From positions 6,076,001 through 6,140,000 of the forward strand of contig OZ257137.1 in NCBI GenBank assembly GCA_965279115.1: DNA of 64,000 nucleotides, read 5' to 3'. The notes under the pieces were generated by a model. The model ran no database searches, was not told where the DNA came from, and saw nothing but the letters and a program-made list of their open reading frames with translations. This DNA is from JAEUOS01 sp965279115 (GTDB taxonomy: Bacteria > Pseudomonadota > Gammaproteobacteria > Burkholderiales > JAEUOS01). Within the stretch, counting starts at the first letter, position 1. The number at the start of each line of letters is the position of its first letter. The translations under genes were made by a program, and so were the position numbers. This document shows, in pieces, positions 53,933 to 62,385 of the stretch.

Positions 53933-54621
53933 GCTGCCCGCCGCGCGGCGCGCGAGGCCGCCTGCTCGCGAACATCAAGCGCCACCTTGTCGCGCAAATA
54001 AACCGGCGCGGCCGCCTCGGCGGCAACGCCCCCGCCGGCGGCCAGCAAGCGCGCGCCGAGTGCGGCAATCGCGCGCGCGCGCGGAACCGCCTGTGCGTCC
54101 GTGGCCGTCAAATCGTACGCAAGCGCCAGGGCTTGCCCCTGTACCGCGAAGCCGCTGCCCGCCCCTGCCCATCGCCCGGCCAAGGCCGGCAAGGCGTCGG
54201 GACGCACAAGACACGGCGACTTGAGCGCGCGCCACCCGGTGTCGAAGCGCTCATATCCAGCCAGGTAAAGCTCGCCCATGCGCGCATCCAGGCAGGCGAT
54301 GACCCGCTCGCCAGCGGTCTCTTCGGCAAGCGCTTCTAGCGTCACCACAGGCAAAACCGGCAGGTCGCGCGCCATCGCCAGGCCTTGTGCGACGCTGCAC
54401 GCGATCCGCAGCCCGGTGAACGAACCGGGTCCGGCGCCGAACGCGATCGCCTCGATTTCGCCGATGCGCGAACCGACTTCCGCAAGCAGGCGCTCCACCA
54501 TGGGAAGCAGCAACGTGGAGTGGCTTTGTCCGGCGCGCTCGAACAGTTCATGGACGTCACCCCCGTCCGCATACGCGCAGGAGCAATATTCTGTCGAGGT
54601 TTCCAGTGCGAGAAGGCGCAT
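53929..54621 (-). CDS. tsaB: tRNA threonylcarbamoyladenosine biosynthesis protein TsaB
   Basis: A 230-residue ASKHA-fold protein that joins TsaD and TsaE to make t6A37 in tRNAs. The start MRLLALETSTEYCSCAYADG fits, with SHSTLLLPMVERLLAE and AFGAGPGSFTGLRIACSVAQ (the conserved TsaB signature) following. The ATG at 54621 is conserved; the frame reaches 54813 only through non-homologous sequence. It overlaps rimI by four bases. Confidence 0.94.
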   Translation of the reverse strand: MRLLALETSTEYCSCAYADGGDVHELFERAGQSHSTLLLPMVERLLAEVGSRIGEIEAIAFGAGPGSFTGLRIACSVAQGLAMARDLPVLPVVTLEALAEETAGERVIACLDARMGELYLAGYERFDTGWRALKSPCLVRPDALPALAGRWAGAGSGFAVQGQALALAYDLTATDAQAVPRARAIAALGARLLAAGGGVAAEAAAPVYLRDKVALDVREQAASRAARRAA

Positions 54622-54716
54622 GCTGTCCGGCTGTGCAGCCCGTTCGCGGGCCGCCAAAGCTGCTTGACTCGCGAGTATAGCGGCTGGCCCCGCCTGGTCG
54701 TCCTGGCAGGACGCAC

Positions 54717-54968
54717 CTACTCGAAGGGGTTGTCGACTGTTCCGGCCGGCCGCGCCCGGCCGGCGCGCCTGGCTGGAAACTCTTCTTCGATATTGTCCCG
54801 GTAAAAGCTCCATGCGGCGCCGCTGGCCATCAGGCGCCGGGCGATCTCCTTGCCCACGCCGGGGTGTTCGAGGATCTCCCCATTGGCCAATTCCACTTCC
54901 AGCAACCGCCGCGCCTCGTCATAGCCAACCGAGCGGAGGTTGCCGGCGACCATGCGTTTGCGTTCCAT
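54717..54968 (-). CDS. KTSC-like domain protein (83 residues)
   Basis: An 83-residue protein whose core (about 8-60) resembles the KTSC domain: NLRSVGYDEARRLLEVELAN, then GEILEHPGVGKEIARRLMAS and YRDNIEEEFPAR. In KTSC families the Ser and Gly-Tyr of S-V-G-Y-D are conserved, as here. Starts at 54968 or 54953 are possible and both have weak ribosome sites. It lies between the VWA gene (13-base gap) and tsaB. KTSC proteins are associated with RNA/DNA metabolism; no specific role can be given. Confidence 0.68.
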   Translation of the reverse strand: MERKRMVAGNLRSVGYDEARRLLEVELANGEILEHPGVGKEIARRLMASGAAWSFYRDNIEEEFPARRAGRARPAGTVDNPFE

Positions 54969-54981
54969 TTCTTGATGTCGC

Positions 54982-56028
54982 CTACAGGATTCGGTTGAAC
55001 CACAAGAGCGACAGGCCGGCTGCAAGCACCGCCAACAGCGCTGCTGCGGCGGCGAACATCGCGCCCACCTCGATTTCCTTCTTCTCCAGGGTCAGGCGCG
55101 AGGTCAGGGATTCGTAAACCGCCTTGAGGTCGGCCGCGGACGAGGCCTGGAAGTACTGTCCGCGGGTGGCATTGGCGATCTGCTTCAATGCCTCTTCATC
55201 GAGCTTGACGCGCATCGACCAGCCCTCGAACCCGATGGTTTCGCCCTTGGTGGTTCCGATACCTACGGTATATACGCGCACGCCGCGTTCGGCCGCAGCC
55301 TTGATGGCCGCAGCGGTCTCCGGCCCCGCTGTTCGTTCGCCGTCGCTCACCAGGATGATCGCGCCGCCGTTGTAGGAGCCCGGTGGCACGGGCTTGAAGG
55401 GTTCCTTCTTTTCATTCGGCCGCATGCCGAAAGAAAACTGGCGGCGCGGACCATCCGGCCCGTTGAGGATGTCCTTGAGTTCAGGACCGGCATCGGGAAA
55501 CAAGGTCGTCAGGGCGACCACGATGGCGCTCCCAATCGCGGAGCCACGCTGCACCTGGAACCGATCGATGGCATTGAGCACGTCCTCGCGATTCTGGGTG
55601 GGGTACTGAACGATCGACGCCGTGGCCGCGAATGAAACCACGCCGATGCGCACACTGCGCGGCTGGTCCTTGACGAATGCCTTGGCAGCCTCCTGCGCCA
55701 CGATCAGCCGGCTTGGCTTGACATCCGTGGCGCGCATGCTGCCCGAAACATCGATGGCCAGGACGATATTCTCGTGCTGGGTCGGCACCGCCACCACCGA
55801 TACCGGCCGCGATACCGCGAACACCATCAACCCGACCGCCAGCAGGAATATGGCGGGCGGCAGATGCCGGCGCCAGCGCGGCCCGCCATCCAGTGCCGCG
55901 CGCACCAGGGCGAGGTTGGCAAACCGCAGCCCTTCGCGCCGCTTGCGCCGCAAGAGCCAGACGTAGCCCAGCACCAGCAGGGGCAGGATTGCCATCAGCC
56001 ACAGCATTTGCGGCCAGATGAACTTCAT
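54982..56028 (-). CDS. VWA-domain membrane protein (BatA-like)
   Basis: A 348-residue protein with two N-terminal membrane helices (about 8-26 and 58-76), a von Willebrand A domain with an intact MIDAS start AIDVSGSM (Asp93, Ser95, Ser97) and a C-terminal membrane helix (about 323-345). The arrangement matches BatA. It follows DUF58 with an ATGA overlap and belongs to the MoxR-DUF58-VWA system, thought to act as an envelope chaperone or metal-dependent assembly unit. The usual second VWA gene (BatB) and later Bat genes are absent. Confidence 0.92.
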   Translation of the reverse strand: MKFIWPQMLWLMAILPLLVLGYVWLLRRKRREGLRFANLALVRAALDGGPRWRRHLPPAIFLLAVGLMVFAVSRPVSVVAVPTQHENIVLAIDVSGSMRATDVKPSRLIVAQEAAKAFVKDQPRSVRIGVVSFAATASIVQYPTQNREDVLNAIDRFQVQRGSAIGSAIVVALTTLFPDAGPELKDILNGPDGPRRQFSFGMRPNEKKEPFKPVPPGSYNGGAIILVSDGERTAGPETAAAIKAAAERGVRVYTVGIGTTKGETIGFEGWSMRVKLDEEALKQIANATRGQYFQASSAADLKAVYESLTSRLTLEKKEIEVGAMFAAAAALLAVLAAGLSLLWFNRIL

Positions 56029-57002
56029 GCCATCCCCGCCAGGTGACGCGGCATGCCGCCGCCTGATAGCTGGGACACCCGCTTGCGCAGGTCGGCGAAA
56101 CGCATGACCGCATCCATCAGGGTATCGTCGGTTGCAAGTTCGAGCACATCGACACCGGCCTCCGCGAAGCCCTGGCGCAATTCATCCTCACGCTGTTGGG
56201 CCGCCGCCACAAAGCGCTTGCGAAAGCCTGCATCGTGGGTATCGACCATCAGTTGCTCACCGGTCTCGGCATCGCGGACCAGCACCATGCCGAGGTCCGG
56301 CAATTCCATCTCCAGGGGGTCATAGAGGCGGACCGCCACCACTTCGTGACGCTGTGTCAGGCGCGCCACTGCCGCCGACCAGCCCGGTTTGCTGATGAAA
56401 TCCGACACCACGAACACCAGCGAGCGGCGCGGAATGAAGCGGAATGCGCTTTTCATGAAAGCTTCGAGGTCGGTTTCCCCCGAACCGCGCTTCTCCTCGC
56501 GCGCGAGCATGCGGTGCAGGATGTGCAGCACCTGCATTCGCCCGCTCTTGGCCGGGATCACCGCGTCAACCTCATCGCCGTAGATCAGGGCGCCCACCCG
56601 ATTGCCGCTGCGCGTCAGGATGCGCGACAACAACCCGACAAATTCGGCCGACAGGGCGCGCTTCTGCACGTCGCCCGAGCCGAAATCGAGCGAGGGTGAC
56701 AAATCCAGCAGGAACCAGGCCGTCACCTCGCGGTCCTCGTGGAACTGGCGCACATAGGGGTCGCCGGTCCGCGCCGTGACGTTCCAGTCGATATGGCGCA
56801 CATCGTCGCCATACTGGTATTCACGCAGATCCGCCAGGTCGAGCCCGAAGCCGCGGAACAGGGTGCGGTAGTTGCCGTGGATCGCGCCGTCGAGACGTCG
56901 CAACACCGTCCACTCGAGCCGTCGCAGCATGGCCTCGGCGCCGGTCGCGCCGCCGGCCTTGCCAGCTGCCACCAGGCGCAAATCAGGCTGCGGCCTTGAC
57001 AT
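56025..57002 (-). CDS. DUF58 domain protein
   Basis: A 325-residue DUF58 protein, a degenerate VWA-like domain often partnered with MoxR ATPases. The diagnostic segment is DDVRHIDWNVTARTGDPYVR near residue 65, with FLLDLSPSLDFGSG further on. There is no clear signal peptide. It overlaps moxR by 20 bases and the BatA-like gene by 4, so the three should be translated together. Confidence 0.93.
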   Translation of the reverse strand: MSRPQPDLRLVAAGKAGGATGAEAMLRRLEWTVLRRLDGAIHGNYRTLFRGFGLDLADLREYQYGDDVRHIDWNVTARTGDPYVRQFHEDREVTAWFLLDLSPSLDFGSGDVQKRALSAEFVGLLSRILTRSGNRVGALIYGDEVDAVIPAKSGRMQVLHILHRMLAREEKRGSGETDLEAFMKSAFRFIPRRSLVFVVSDFISKPGWSAAVARLTQRHEVVAVRLYDPLEMELPDLGMVLVRDAETGEQLMVDTHDAGFRKRFVAAAQQREDELRQGFAEAGVDVLELATDDTLMDAVMRFADLRKRVSQLSGGGMPRHLAGMA

Positions 57003-57990
57003 GGGCCTCCAGCGGCTTTTCGGGCGCGGCGATCTGGCGCATCACTTTGGCGATCAGCGCATCAGCGGTCATTCCCTCGGACAGGGCTTCATAGGTCAGC
57101 ACGAGGCGATGCCGGAATACATCCGGCACCAGGTCGGTGACATCCTCGGGCAGCACGTAGCTGCGACCGCGCAGAAAGGCCAGCGCCCGCGCGCCTTCGA
57201 TCAGGTGGATGGGGGCCCGCGGCGAAACGCCGAAGGAAATGAAGCGCGCCAGGTCTCCCAGACCGTGCTTTGCGGGATCGCGCGTGGCCGACGCCAGCTT
57301 GACGGCGTACTGCATCAGCGAGGGCTCGACATACCCGGTGCGGCACTCCTGCTGCAATGCCGCCAGTTGCTCGGTCGTGGCCACCGCCGCCACCGTCTGC
57401 TGCACCGCGGCGGTCACGCGGTCGACGATGACGAACTCCTCCTCCTCGGTCGGATAGCCCACCAGAACCTTCATCATGAAACGATCGACCTGGGCTTCCG
57501 GCAGAGGATAGGTGCCCTCGGTTTCGATCGGGTTCTGGGTCGCCATCACCAGGAAAGGTTGCGGCACCTTGTGCGTCTCGCCGGCGATGGTCACCTGGTA
57601 CTCCTGCATGACCTCCAGCAACGCGCTTTGCACCTTGGCGGGCGCGCGGTTGATTTCGTCGGCCAGCAGCAGGTTGGCAAACACCGGCCCCAGGGATGTG
57701 GTGAATTCGCCGGTCTTCTGGTTGTACACCCGCGTGCCCACCAGGTCGGCAGGCACCAGGTCGGGGGTGAACTGGATGCGCTTGAAGTTGCCGCGGATGG
57801 TGCGCGCCAGCGTCTTGACCGTCAACGTCTTGGCCAGTCCCGGCACACCTTCCACCAGCAAGTGCCCCTGGGCGAGGATGGCGACGAGCACGCGCTCAAG
57901 AAAATGGTCCTGCCCGACCACGACCTTCTTGACTTCATAGAGCAGGCGCTCCATCAGCGGCTTGATGTCCTCGCTGGCGCTATCGTTCAT
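56983..57990 (-). CDS. MoxR-family AAA+ ATPase
   Basis: A 335-residue AAA+ ATPase of the MoxR type. Walker A: LVEGVPGLAKTLTVKTLA; Walker B region: LLLADEINRAPAKVQSALLE; sensor and arginine-finger segments follow (ATQNPIETEGTYPLPEAQVD). The start MNDSASEDIKPLMERLLYEV fits the family. MoxR proteins remodel partner proteins; the partners here are the DUF58 and VWA proteins encoded next. Confidence 0.94.
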   Translation of the reverse strand: MNDSASEDIKPLMERLLYEVKKVVVGQDHFLERVLVAILAQGHLLVEGVPGLAKTLTVKTLARTIRGNFKRIQFTPDLVPADLVGTRVYNQKTGEFTTSLGPVFANLLLADEINRAPAKVQSALLEVMQEYQVTIAGETHKVPQPFLVMATQNPIETEGTYPLPEAQVDRFMMKVLVGYPTEEEEFVIVDRVTAAVQQTVAAVATTEQLAALQQECRTGYVEPSLMQYAVKLASATRDPAKHGLGDLARFISFGVSPRAPIHLIEGARALAFLRGRSYVLPEDVTDLVPDVFRHRLVLTYEALSEGMTADALIAKVMRQIAAPEKPLEAHVKAAA

Positions 57991-58026
57991 TGTGGCTCCT
58001 GTGGGATATGGGGATGCGGGTTGAAA

Positions 58027-58986
58027 TCAAAATGGCGAAACGCCGATCGAATTGGCGGCATTCTCGATCGGCACGGCAAAGCCGATGCCGATGAAAACGC
58101 GCTGGCTGGTTGGATTCAGGATGGCGGTGACAATGCCCACCACCTGGCCGTCGGCGGTGACGAGCGGGCCGCCGGAATTGCCCGGATTGGCGGCCGCATC
58201 GAACTGGATCAGGTTGGTGAGGGTTTTCTTGCCTTCCGGCGAGACAAACTCGCGCTTGAGCCCGGAGACCACGCCGGATGATGCCGAAGGGCCGATACCG
58301 AACGGAAAACCGACTGCCACCACATGGTCCCCGATCTGCAGGTCGCCGGTGGACCTGAGCGTGGCAGGCTTGAGGTCATCGGGAATGGTCTTGGCCTGCA
58401 GGATCGCCAGGTCGTGCTCGGGCTTGACACCGGTGACGGTCGCCTCCGATTCGAGCCCGTCCGCGAAGATGACCTTGACCCGCTCCGCACCGGAAACCAC
58501 ATGCATGTTGGTGAGGATGATGCCCTTGTCGACGATCACAACACCCGTCCCGACCCCGCCTTCCATGTCGGGTTCGCCGGTGGCGCCGGAGAAAACCCCC
58601 TCCACCCGCACCACCGAGGGGCCAATCGCCTCGAAGGCCTTGGCAGCCACTGACGGCGGCGGCTTGTTCTCGAGCGAATTCTGCACTGCGTTATCGATGT
58701 CTTCCTGGGTGAGCTCACCGTTGGCGGGCGAGCCGCGTTGCTGCAGGAACATGGCTGCACCCGCGATGAGCATGCCGGCAGCAAGCATCAGCCAGCGCTC
58801 ATGGCGGCGGGCAAATCGGCGCAGGCGCCCGGGTTCAGCTTCAACAGCGGGTTCCGCAGCGCCGCCCGGCGCCTGCGCGGGCGGGATCGCCGGCTGTTGG
58901 GCGGGGATGGGCGCGGCGCGTGCCGGCCCTGCGTCAGCGGGACGCTTCGAATGGGTGGACCGACTGTAGAGCGGAACACGTTTCAT
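58027..58986 (-). CDS. HtrA-like serine protease lacking a PDZ domain
   Basis: A 319-residue membrane-anchored trypsin-like protease. A Pro/Ala-rich cytoplasmic leader (about 1-55) is followed by one membrane helix (about 63-83), then the S1C protease domain with His162 (ILTNMHVVSG), Asp192 (PEHDLAILQ) and Ser271 (DAAANPGNSGGPLV). The protein ends at ENAANSIGVSPF, where DegP/DegS continue into a PDZ domain. It is upstream of moxR, separated by 36 bases, and may act in the same envelope system; inferred. Confidence 0.9.
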   Translation of the reverse strand: MKRVPLYSRSTHSKRPADAGPARAAPIPAQQPAIPPAQAPGGAAEPAVEAEPGRLRRFARRHERWLMLAAGMLIAGAAMFLQQRGSPANGELTQEDIDNAVQNSLENKPPPSVAAKAFEAIGPSVVRVEGVFSGATGEPDMEGGVGTGVVIVDKGIILTNMHVVSGAERVKVIFADGLESEATVTGVKPEHDLAILQAKTIPDDLKPATLRSTGDLQIGDHVVAVGFPFGIGPSASSGVVSGLKREFVSPEGKKTLTNLIQFDAAANPGNSGGPLVTADGQVVGIVTAILNPTSQRVFIGIGFAVPIENAANSIGVSPF

Positions 58987-59207
58987 CGGATTCTCGGATC
59001 AGCGTGATCGAACAGGCGCAACGACGGAAAAGGTAACACAGGCTGCGCGCGTCCGCGCAAACCCGGCGCAAACCCCGCGCAAATCCGGTGGTACCCGTGA
59101 TTCAAGCGAGCACGCTTCATGCCAGGGACAGGGCATCCTTGCGCACCACCCGGTGCGCGGCCGACGGCGTCGGCGATGCGATCGCCACCCGCGGGCGAGC
59201 CTCGCTA

Positions 59208-59513
59208 CTATCGATCGCGGTAGATGTCGCGGCCGTGGTCGCGGATCTGCCGGCGCAGTTCGCGCCGCTCGTCCGGGCTCATGCGCTGGCCATCGGCGGC
59301 ATCGTCGCGGCGTGGCGCCAGGCCTTCGCGGCGCGCGTCATCGATGGGGCGGCGCGGGCCTTCATGGCTGGCCCGGCTGTCACGGAATTGGCCGCTGCGC
59401 TCGTCCATCCCGCGGCGCTGGCCGTCCGGACCGGAAGGACGGACCGGTTGCGCCCAGGCCGGCTGCGCAAGGGCAGCGACGACCAGGGTGGCAAGAATCA
59501 GCGGGCGGATCAT
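59208..59513 (-). CDS. Small exported Arg/Asp-rich protein of unknown function
   Basis: A 101-residue protein with signal peptide MIRPLILATLVVAALAQPAW and cleavage near AWAQP. The mature part is highly charged (Arg, Asp, Glu) and ends in MSPDERRELRRQIRDHGRD, a motif seen at the end of several uncharacterised betaproteobacterial periplasmic proteins. The ribosome site is weak; an ATG at 59609 would add an unlikely leader. It is a single gene in the gap between the HtrA-like protease and the GMC oxidoreductase. Confidence 0.6.
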   Translation of the reverse strand: MIRPLILATLVVAALAQPAWAQPVRPSGPDGQRRGMDERSGQFRDSRASHEGPRRPIDDARREGLAPRRDDAADGQRMSPDERRELRRQIRDHGRDIYRDR

Positions 59514-59698
59514 GGCGTGGGTCGGGTTTGCTTTGGCAACGAAAATGAAAAATGGCGGGCAGGGGAAAATGGGACCGGAATGCCTGCCGAGATGATGACA
59601 TAACGGCACACTTCGGAACCCAGTTGACCAATCCTACCCTTCAAGGCCGGGGGGAGTGGTAAGAAGTTGTAAGCCACCGGACCGGTACAATCCCGCGC

Positions 59699-61315
59699 AT
59701 GGATACCGATCAATTCGACTACGTCATCGTCGGCGGCGGTACCGCCGGTTGCCTTTTGGCCAACCGCCTTTCGGCGGATCCCTCCAAGCGGGTATGCCTG
59801 CTGGAAGCCGGTGGTGAGGACAACTGGATCTGGATCAACATCCCGGTAGGCTACCTGTACTGCATCGCCAATCCGCGTACCGACTGGATGTTCCGGACCA
59901 CCCGGGATCCCGGGCTCAACGGCCGGGACATCCACTACGCGCGCGGGCGCGGCCTGGGTGGCTGCTCGTTGATCAACGCCATGATCTACATGCGCGGCCA
60001 GAAGCGCGACTATGATCATTGGGCCTCTGTGACCGGAGATCCTGGCTGGGACTGGGAATCCGTGCTCCCCCACTTTCTCAAGCACGAGGACAGCCACCGC
60101 GGCGACGGTCGTTACCATCGCAGCGGCGGCGAAGTCAGGATCGAGGAGCAGCGCCTGTCCTGGAAAATCCTCGACCGGTTCGCGCAGGCGGCCGAGCAGG
60201 CCGGCATTCCGCGCACGCCGGACTTCAACACCGGCAACAACGCCGGAAGCGGCCGGTTTGAAGTGACACAAAAAACCGGCGTGCGCTGGCACGCGGGCAA
60301 GGCCTTCATCAATCCGGTCAGGAAACGTCCCAACCTGGTCATTCGCAGCCATTCGCAGGCACAACGCCTTCTTTTCGAGGGTTCACGGTGCGTCGGCGTG
60401 ACGGTGCGAAGCACCGGCGGGAGCGGCCCCGGCACCTGGACGGCGCGGGCGCGCGACGAAGTGGTGCTCGCCGCGGGATCGATCGGATCGCCGCAATTGC
60501 TGCAGCTGTCCGGAATTGGATCCCCGGACCTGCTGGGGCAACATGGCATCGCAGTCACGCACGCCCTGCCCGGCGTGGGCGAGAACCTGCAGGACCACCT
60601 GCAGTTGCGCATGGCGTTCAAGGTGCGCGGCATCAAGACCCTCAACACCATGGCCAACAGCCTGTGGGGCAAGGCGATGATGGGGCTCGAGTACGCCTTC
60701 CTGCGCAGCGGCCCGCTGACCATGGCCCCCTCCCAGTTGGGCGTGTTCTGGCAATCGTCCGACGAACACGCAACGCCGAACCTGCAATACCACGTGCAAC
60801 CGCTGTCGCTCGACAAGTTCGGCGACCCGTTGCATTCGTTTCCCGCCTTCACCGCCTCGGTCTGCAACCTGCGCCCGAGTTCGCGCGGCCATGTGCGCAT
60901 TACCTCGACCGATCCGGACGCGAAGCCCTCGATCAACTGCAACTACCTGTCGACCGACGAAGACCGCAAGGTCGCATCCGCCGCGCTCCGGCTGACCCGC
61001 CGTATCGTCGGCATGCCGGCGCTGCGCGATTACGCGCCAGAAGAGTTTCTACCCGGGCCGACCGTGCAGACCGACGCGGAACTCGCGCGCGCGGCCGGTG
61101 ACATCGGCACGACCATCTTCCATCCGGTGGGCACCTGCCGCATGGGCAAGGCGGGCGACCCGCTGGCGGTGGTCGACCCGCAATTGCGTGTGGCCGGCCT
61201 GCAAGGGCTGCGCGTCGCCGACGCATCCGTGATGCCGACCATCACTTCGGGCAACACCAACGCTCCCACACTGATGATCGCCGAGCGCGCCGCCGCGATG
61301 ATGCTGGCCCGATGA
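59699..61315 (+). CDS. GMC-family FAD oxidoreductase
   Basis: A 538-residue glucose-methanol-choline oxidoreductase. ADP-binding motif YVIVGGGTAGCLLANRLSAD at the N-terminus; GMC signature 1 ARGRGLGGCSLINAMIYMRG near residue 80; C-terminal catalytic segments HPVGTCRMG and TSGNTNAPTLMIAERAA. The alcohol or aldehyde substrate cannot be told. It overlaps the following PreA-like gene by four bases (ATGA), implying a linked function, and stands at the head of a plus-strand pair. Confidence 0.9.
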   Translation: MDTDQFDYVIVGGGTAGCLLANRLSADPSKRVCLLEAGGEDNWIWINIPVGYLYCIANPRTDWMFRTTRDPGLNGRDIHYARGRGLGGCSLINAMIYMRGQKRDYDHWASVTGDPGWDWESVLPHFLKHEDSHRGDGRYHRSGGEVRIEEQRLSWKILDRFAQAAEQAGIPRTPDFNTGNNAGSGRFEVTQKTGVRWHAGKAFINPVRKRPNLVIRSHSQAQRLLFEGSRCVGVTVRSTGGSGPGTWTARARDEVVLAAGSIGSPQLLQLSGIGSPDLLGQHGIAVTHALPGVGENLQDHLQLRMAFKVRGIKTLNTMANSLWGKAMMGLEYAFLRSGPLTMAPSQLGVFWQSSDEHATPNLQYHVQPLSLDKFGDPLHSFPAFTASVCNLRPSSRGHVRITSTDPDAKPSINCNYLSTDEDRKVASAALRLTRRIVGMPALRDYAPEEFLPGPTVQTDAELARAAGDIGTTIFHPVGTCRMGKAGDPLAVVDPQLRVAGLQGLRVADASVMPTITSGNTNAPTLMIAERAAAMMLAR

Positions 61316-62373
61316 CGGGGCCGCGCGAGCCCCTGCGCGTGGGGATTGGCACGCTGTCGCTCAAGAACCCGGTGATTTGCGCCTCCGGCGAGCATGTGAT
61401 GACCGAAGCCGGCATCCGCGCCGCCCTGGAGGCCGGCGCGGCCGTGGTAGTGGCGAAATCCATCAACGAAAGCCAGGCCGCGCGCAACCAGTTGGGGCAA
61501 ACCGGCTACCTGCGCACCGGCCCTTCCTGGGAGTCCCTGCCGTGGCACGGCCCGGGTGGCAGCGTCCTGTGCCGTTCCGGACTTCAAGCGCGCGCCTGTG
61601 CCGACTGGATTTCCGCGGTTGCCGCACTCGACCGCGAAGCCGCCGCCCGAGGTGCCTTTGTGGCCGGCAGCATCATCCTGGCCGGCCTCGATGCGGCCGT
61701 TGCGCTGGCCCGTGACTACGAAAGGGCCGGCATCCGCCTGCTCGAATTCAACGTCGGCACCCCCTACGGTGACGAAGCATCGCACGGCGGCGTGGCCACC
61801 GAACGGGCGGCGGACAGGATTCGCGAACAGGTCAACGCTGTCACCGGCGCGGTGCGGATTCCGGTCTGGGTGAAACTTACCGGCCAGAGCGAAAACGTCG
61901 CTGCGTTGGCAACCGCCGCGCGCGAAGGTGGCGCGGCAGCCGTCACCATGATCGGACGCATGCTCGGGATGCTGCCGGATCTGGAAACCATGGCGCCGGC
62001 GCTGGACACCAACCTTGGTTACGGCGGTCCATGGGCGCTGCCGCTGACCTGTTACTGGCTGGGACGTTCGCGCCGCACCCTGGGCAATGACTATCCCCTG
62101 ATCGGCACCAACGGCGCCCGCTGCGGCCATGATGTCGCCCGCATGCTTCTGGCGGGCGCAAGCGCTGTCGAGATGTGCTCGGCAGTCATGACCGGGGGCT
62201 TCGGCGTGCTTCGCGACGCGATCGATGAATTGGCCACATACCTGGACTCGCACGACGCCGCCGCGCAGGCCATCGTGGGGCGCGCCGCGGACCGGGTCAG
62301 GAGTTTCGCCGACCTGCCGGACCGCGGCGATGTCTGGCGCGAATACGTTCCGTCAGCAACCCTGCGGGACTGA
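61312..62373 (+). CDS. Dihydroorotate dehydrogenase/PreA-like FMN protein
   Basis: A 353-residue TIM-barrel flavoprotein related to class 1 dihydroorotate dehydrogenase and the PreA subunit of dihydropyrimidine dehydrogenase: VGIGTLSLKNPVICASGEHV, GIRLLEFNVGTPYGDEASHG, VWVKLTGQSENVAALATAAR, LIGTNGARCGHDVARMLLAG. The segment that in PreA is N-x-SCP-HG reads NVGTPYG, so the usual cysteine is lost. No ferredoxin domain is attached. Its start overlaps the GMC gene, a combination I do not recognise. Substrate unknown. Confidence 0.78.
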   Translation: MTGPREPLRVGIGTLSLKNPVICASGEHVMTEAGIRAALEAGAAVVVAKSINESQAARNQLGQTGYLRTGPSWESLPWHGPGGSVLCRSGLQARACADWISAVAALDREAAARGAFVAGSIILAGLDAAVALARDYERAGIRLLEFNVGTPYGDEASHGGVATERAADRIREQVNAVTGAVRIPVWVKLTGQSENVAALATAAREGGAAAVTMIGRMLGMLPDLETMAPALDTNLGYGGPWALPLTCYWLGRSRRTLGNDYPLIGTNGARCGHDVARMLLAGASAVEMCSAVMTGGFGVLRDAIDELATYLDSHDAAAQAIVGRAADRVRSFADLPDRGDVWREYVPSATLRD

Positions 62374-62385
62374 CCCGCCCTGCAT

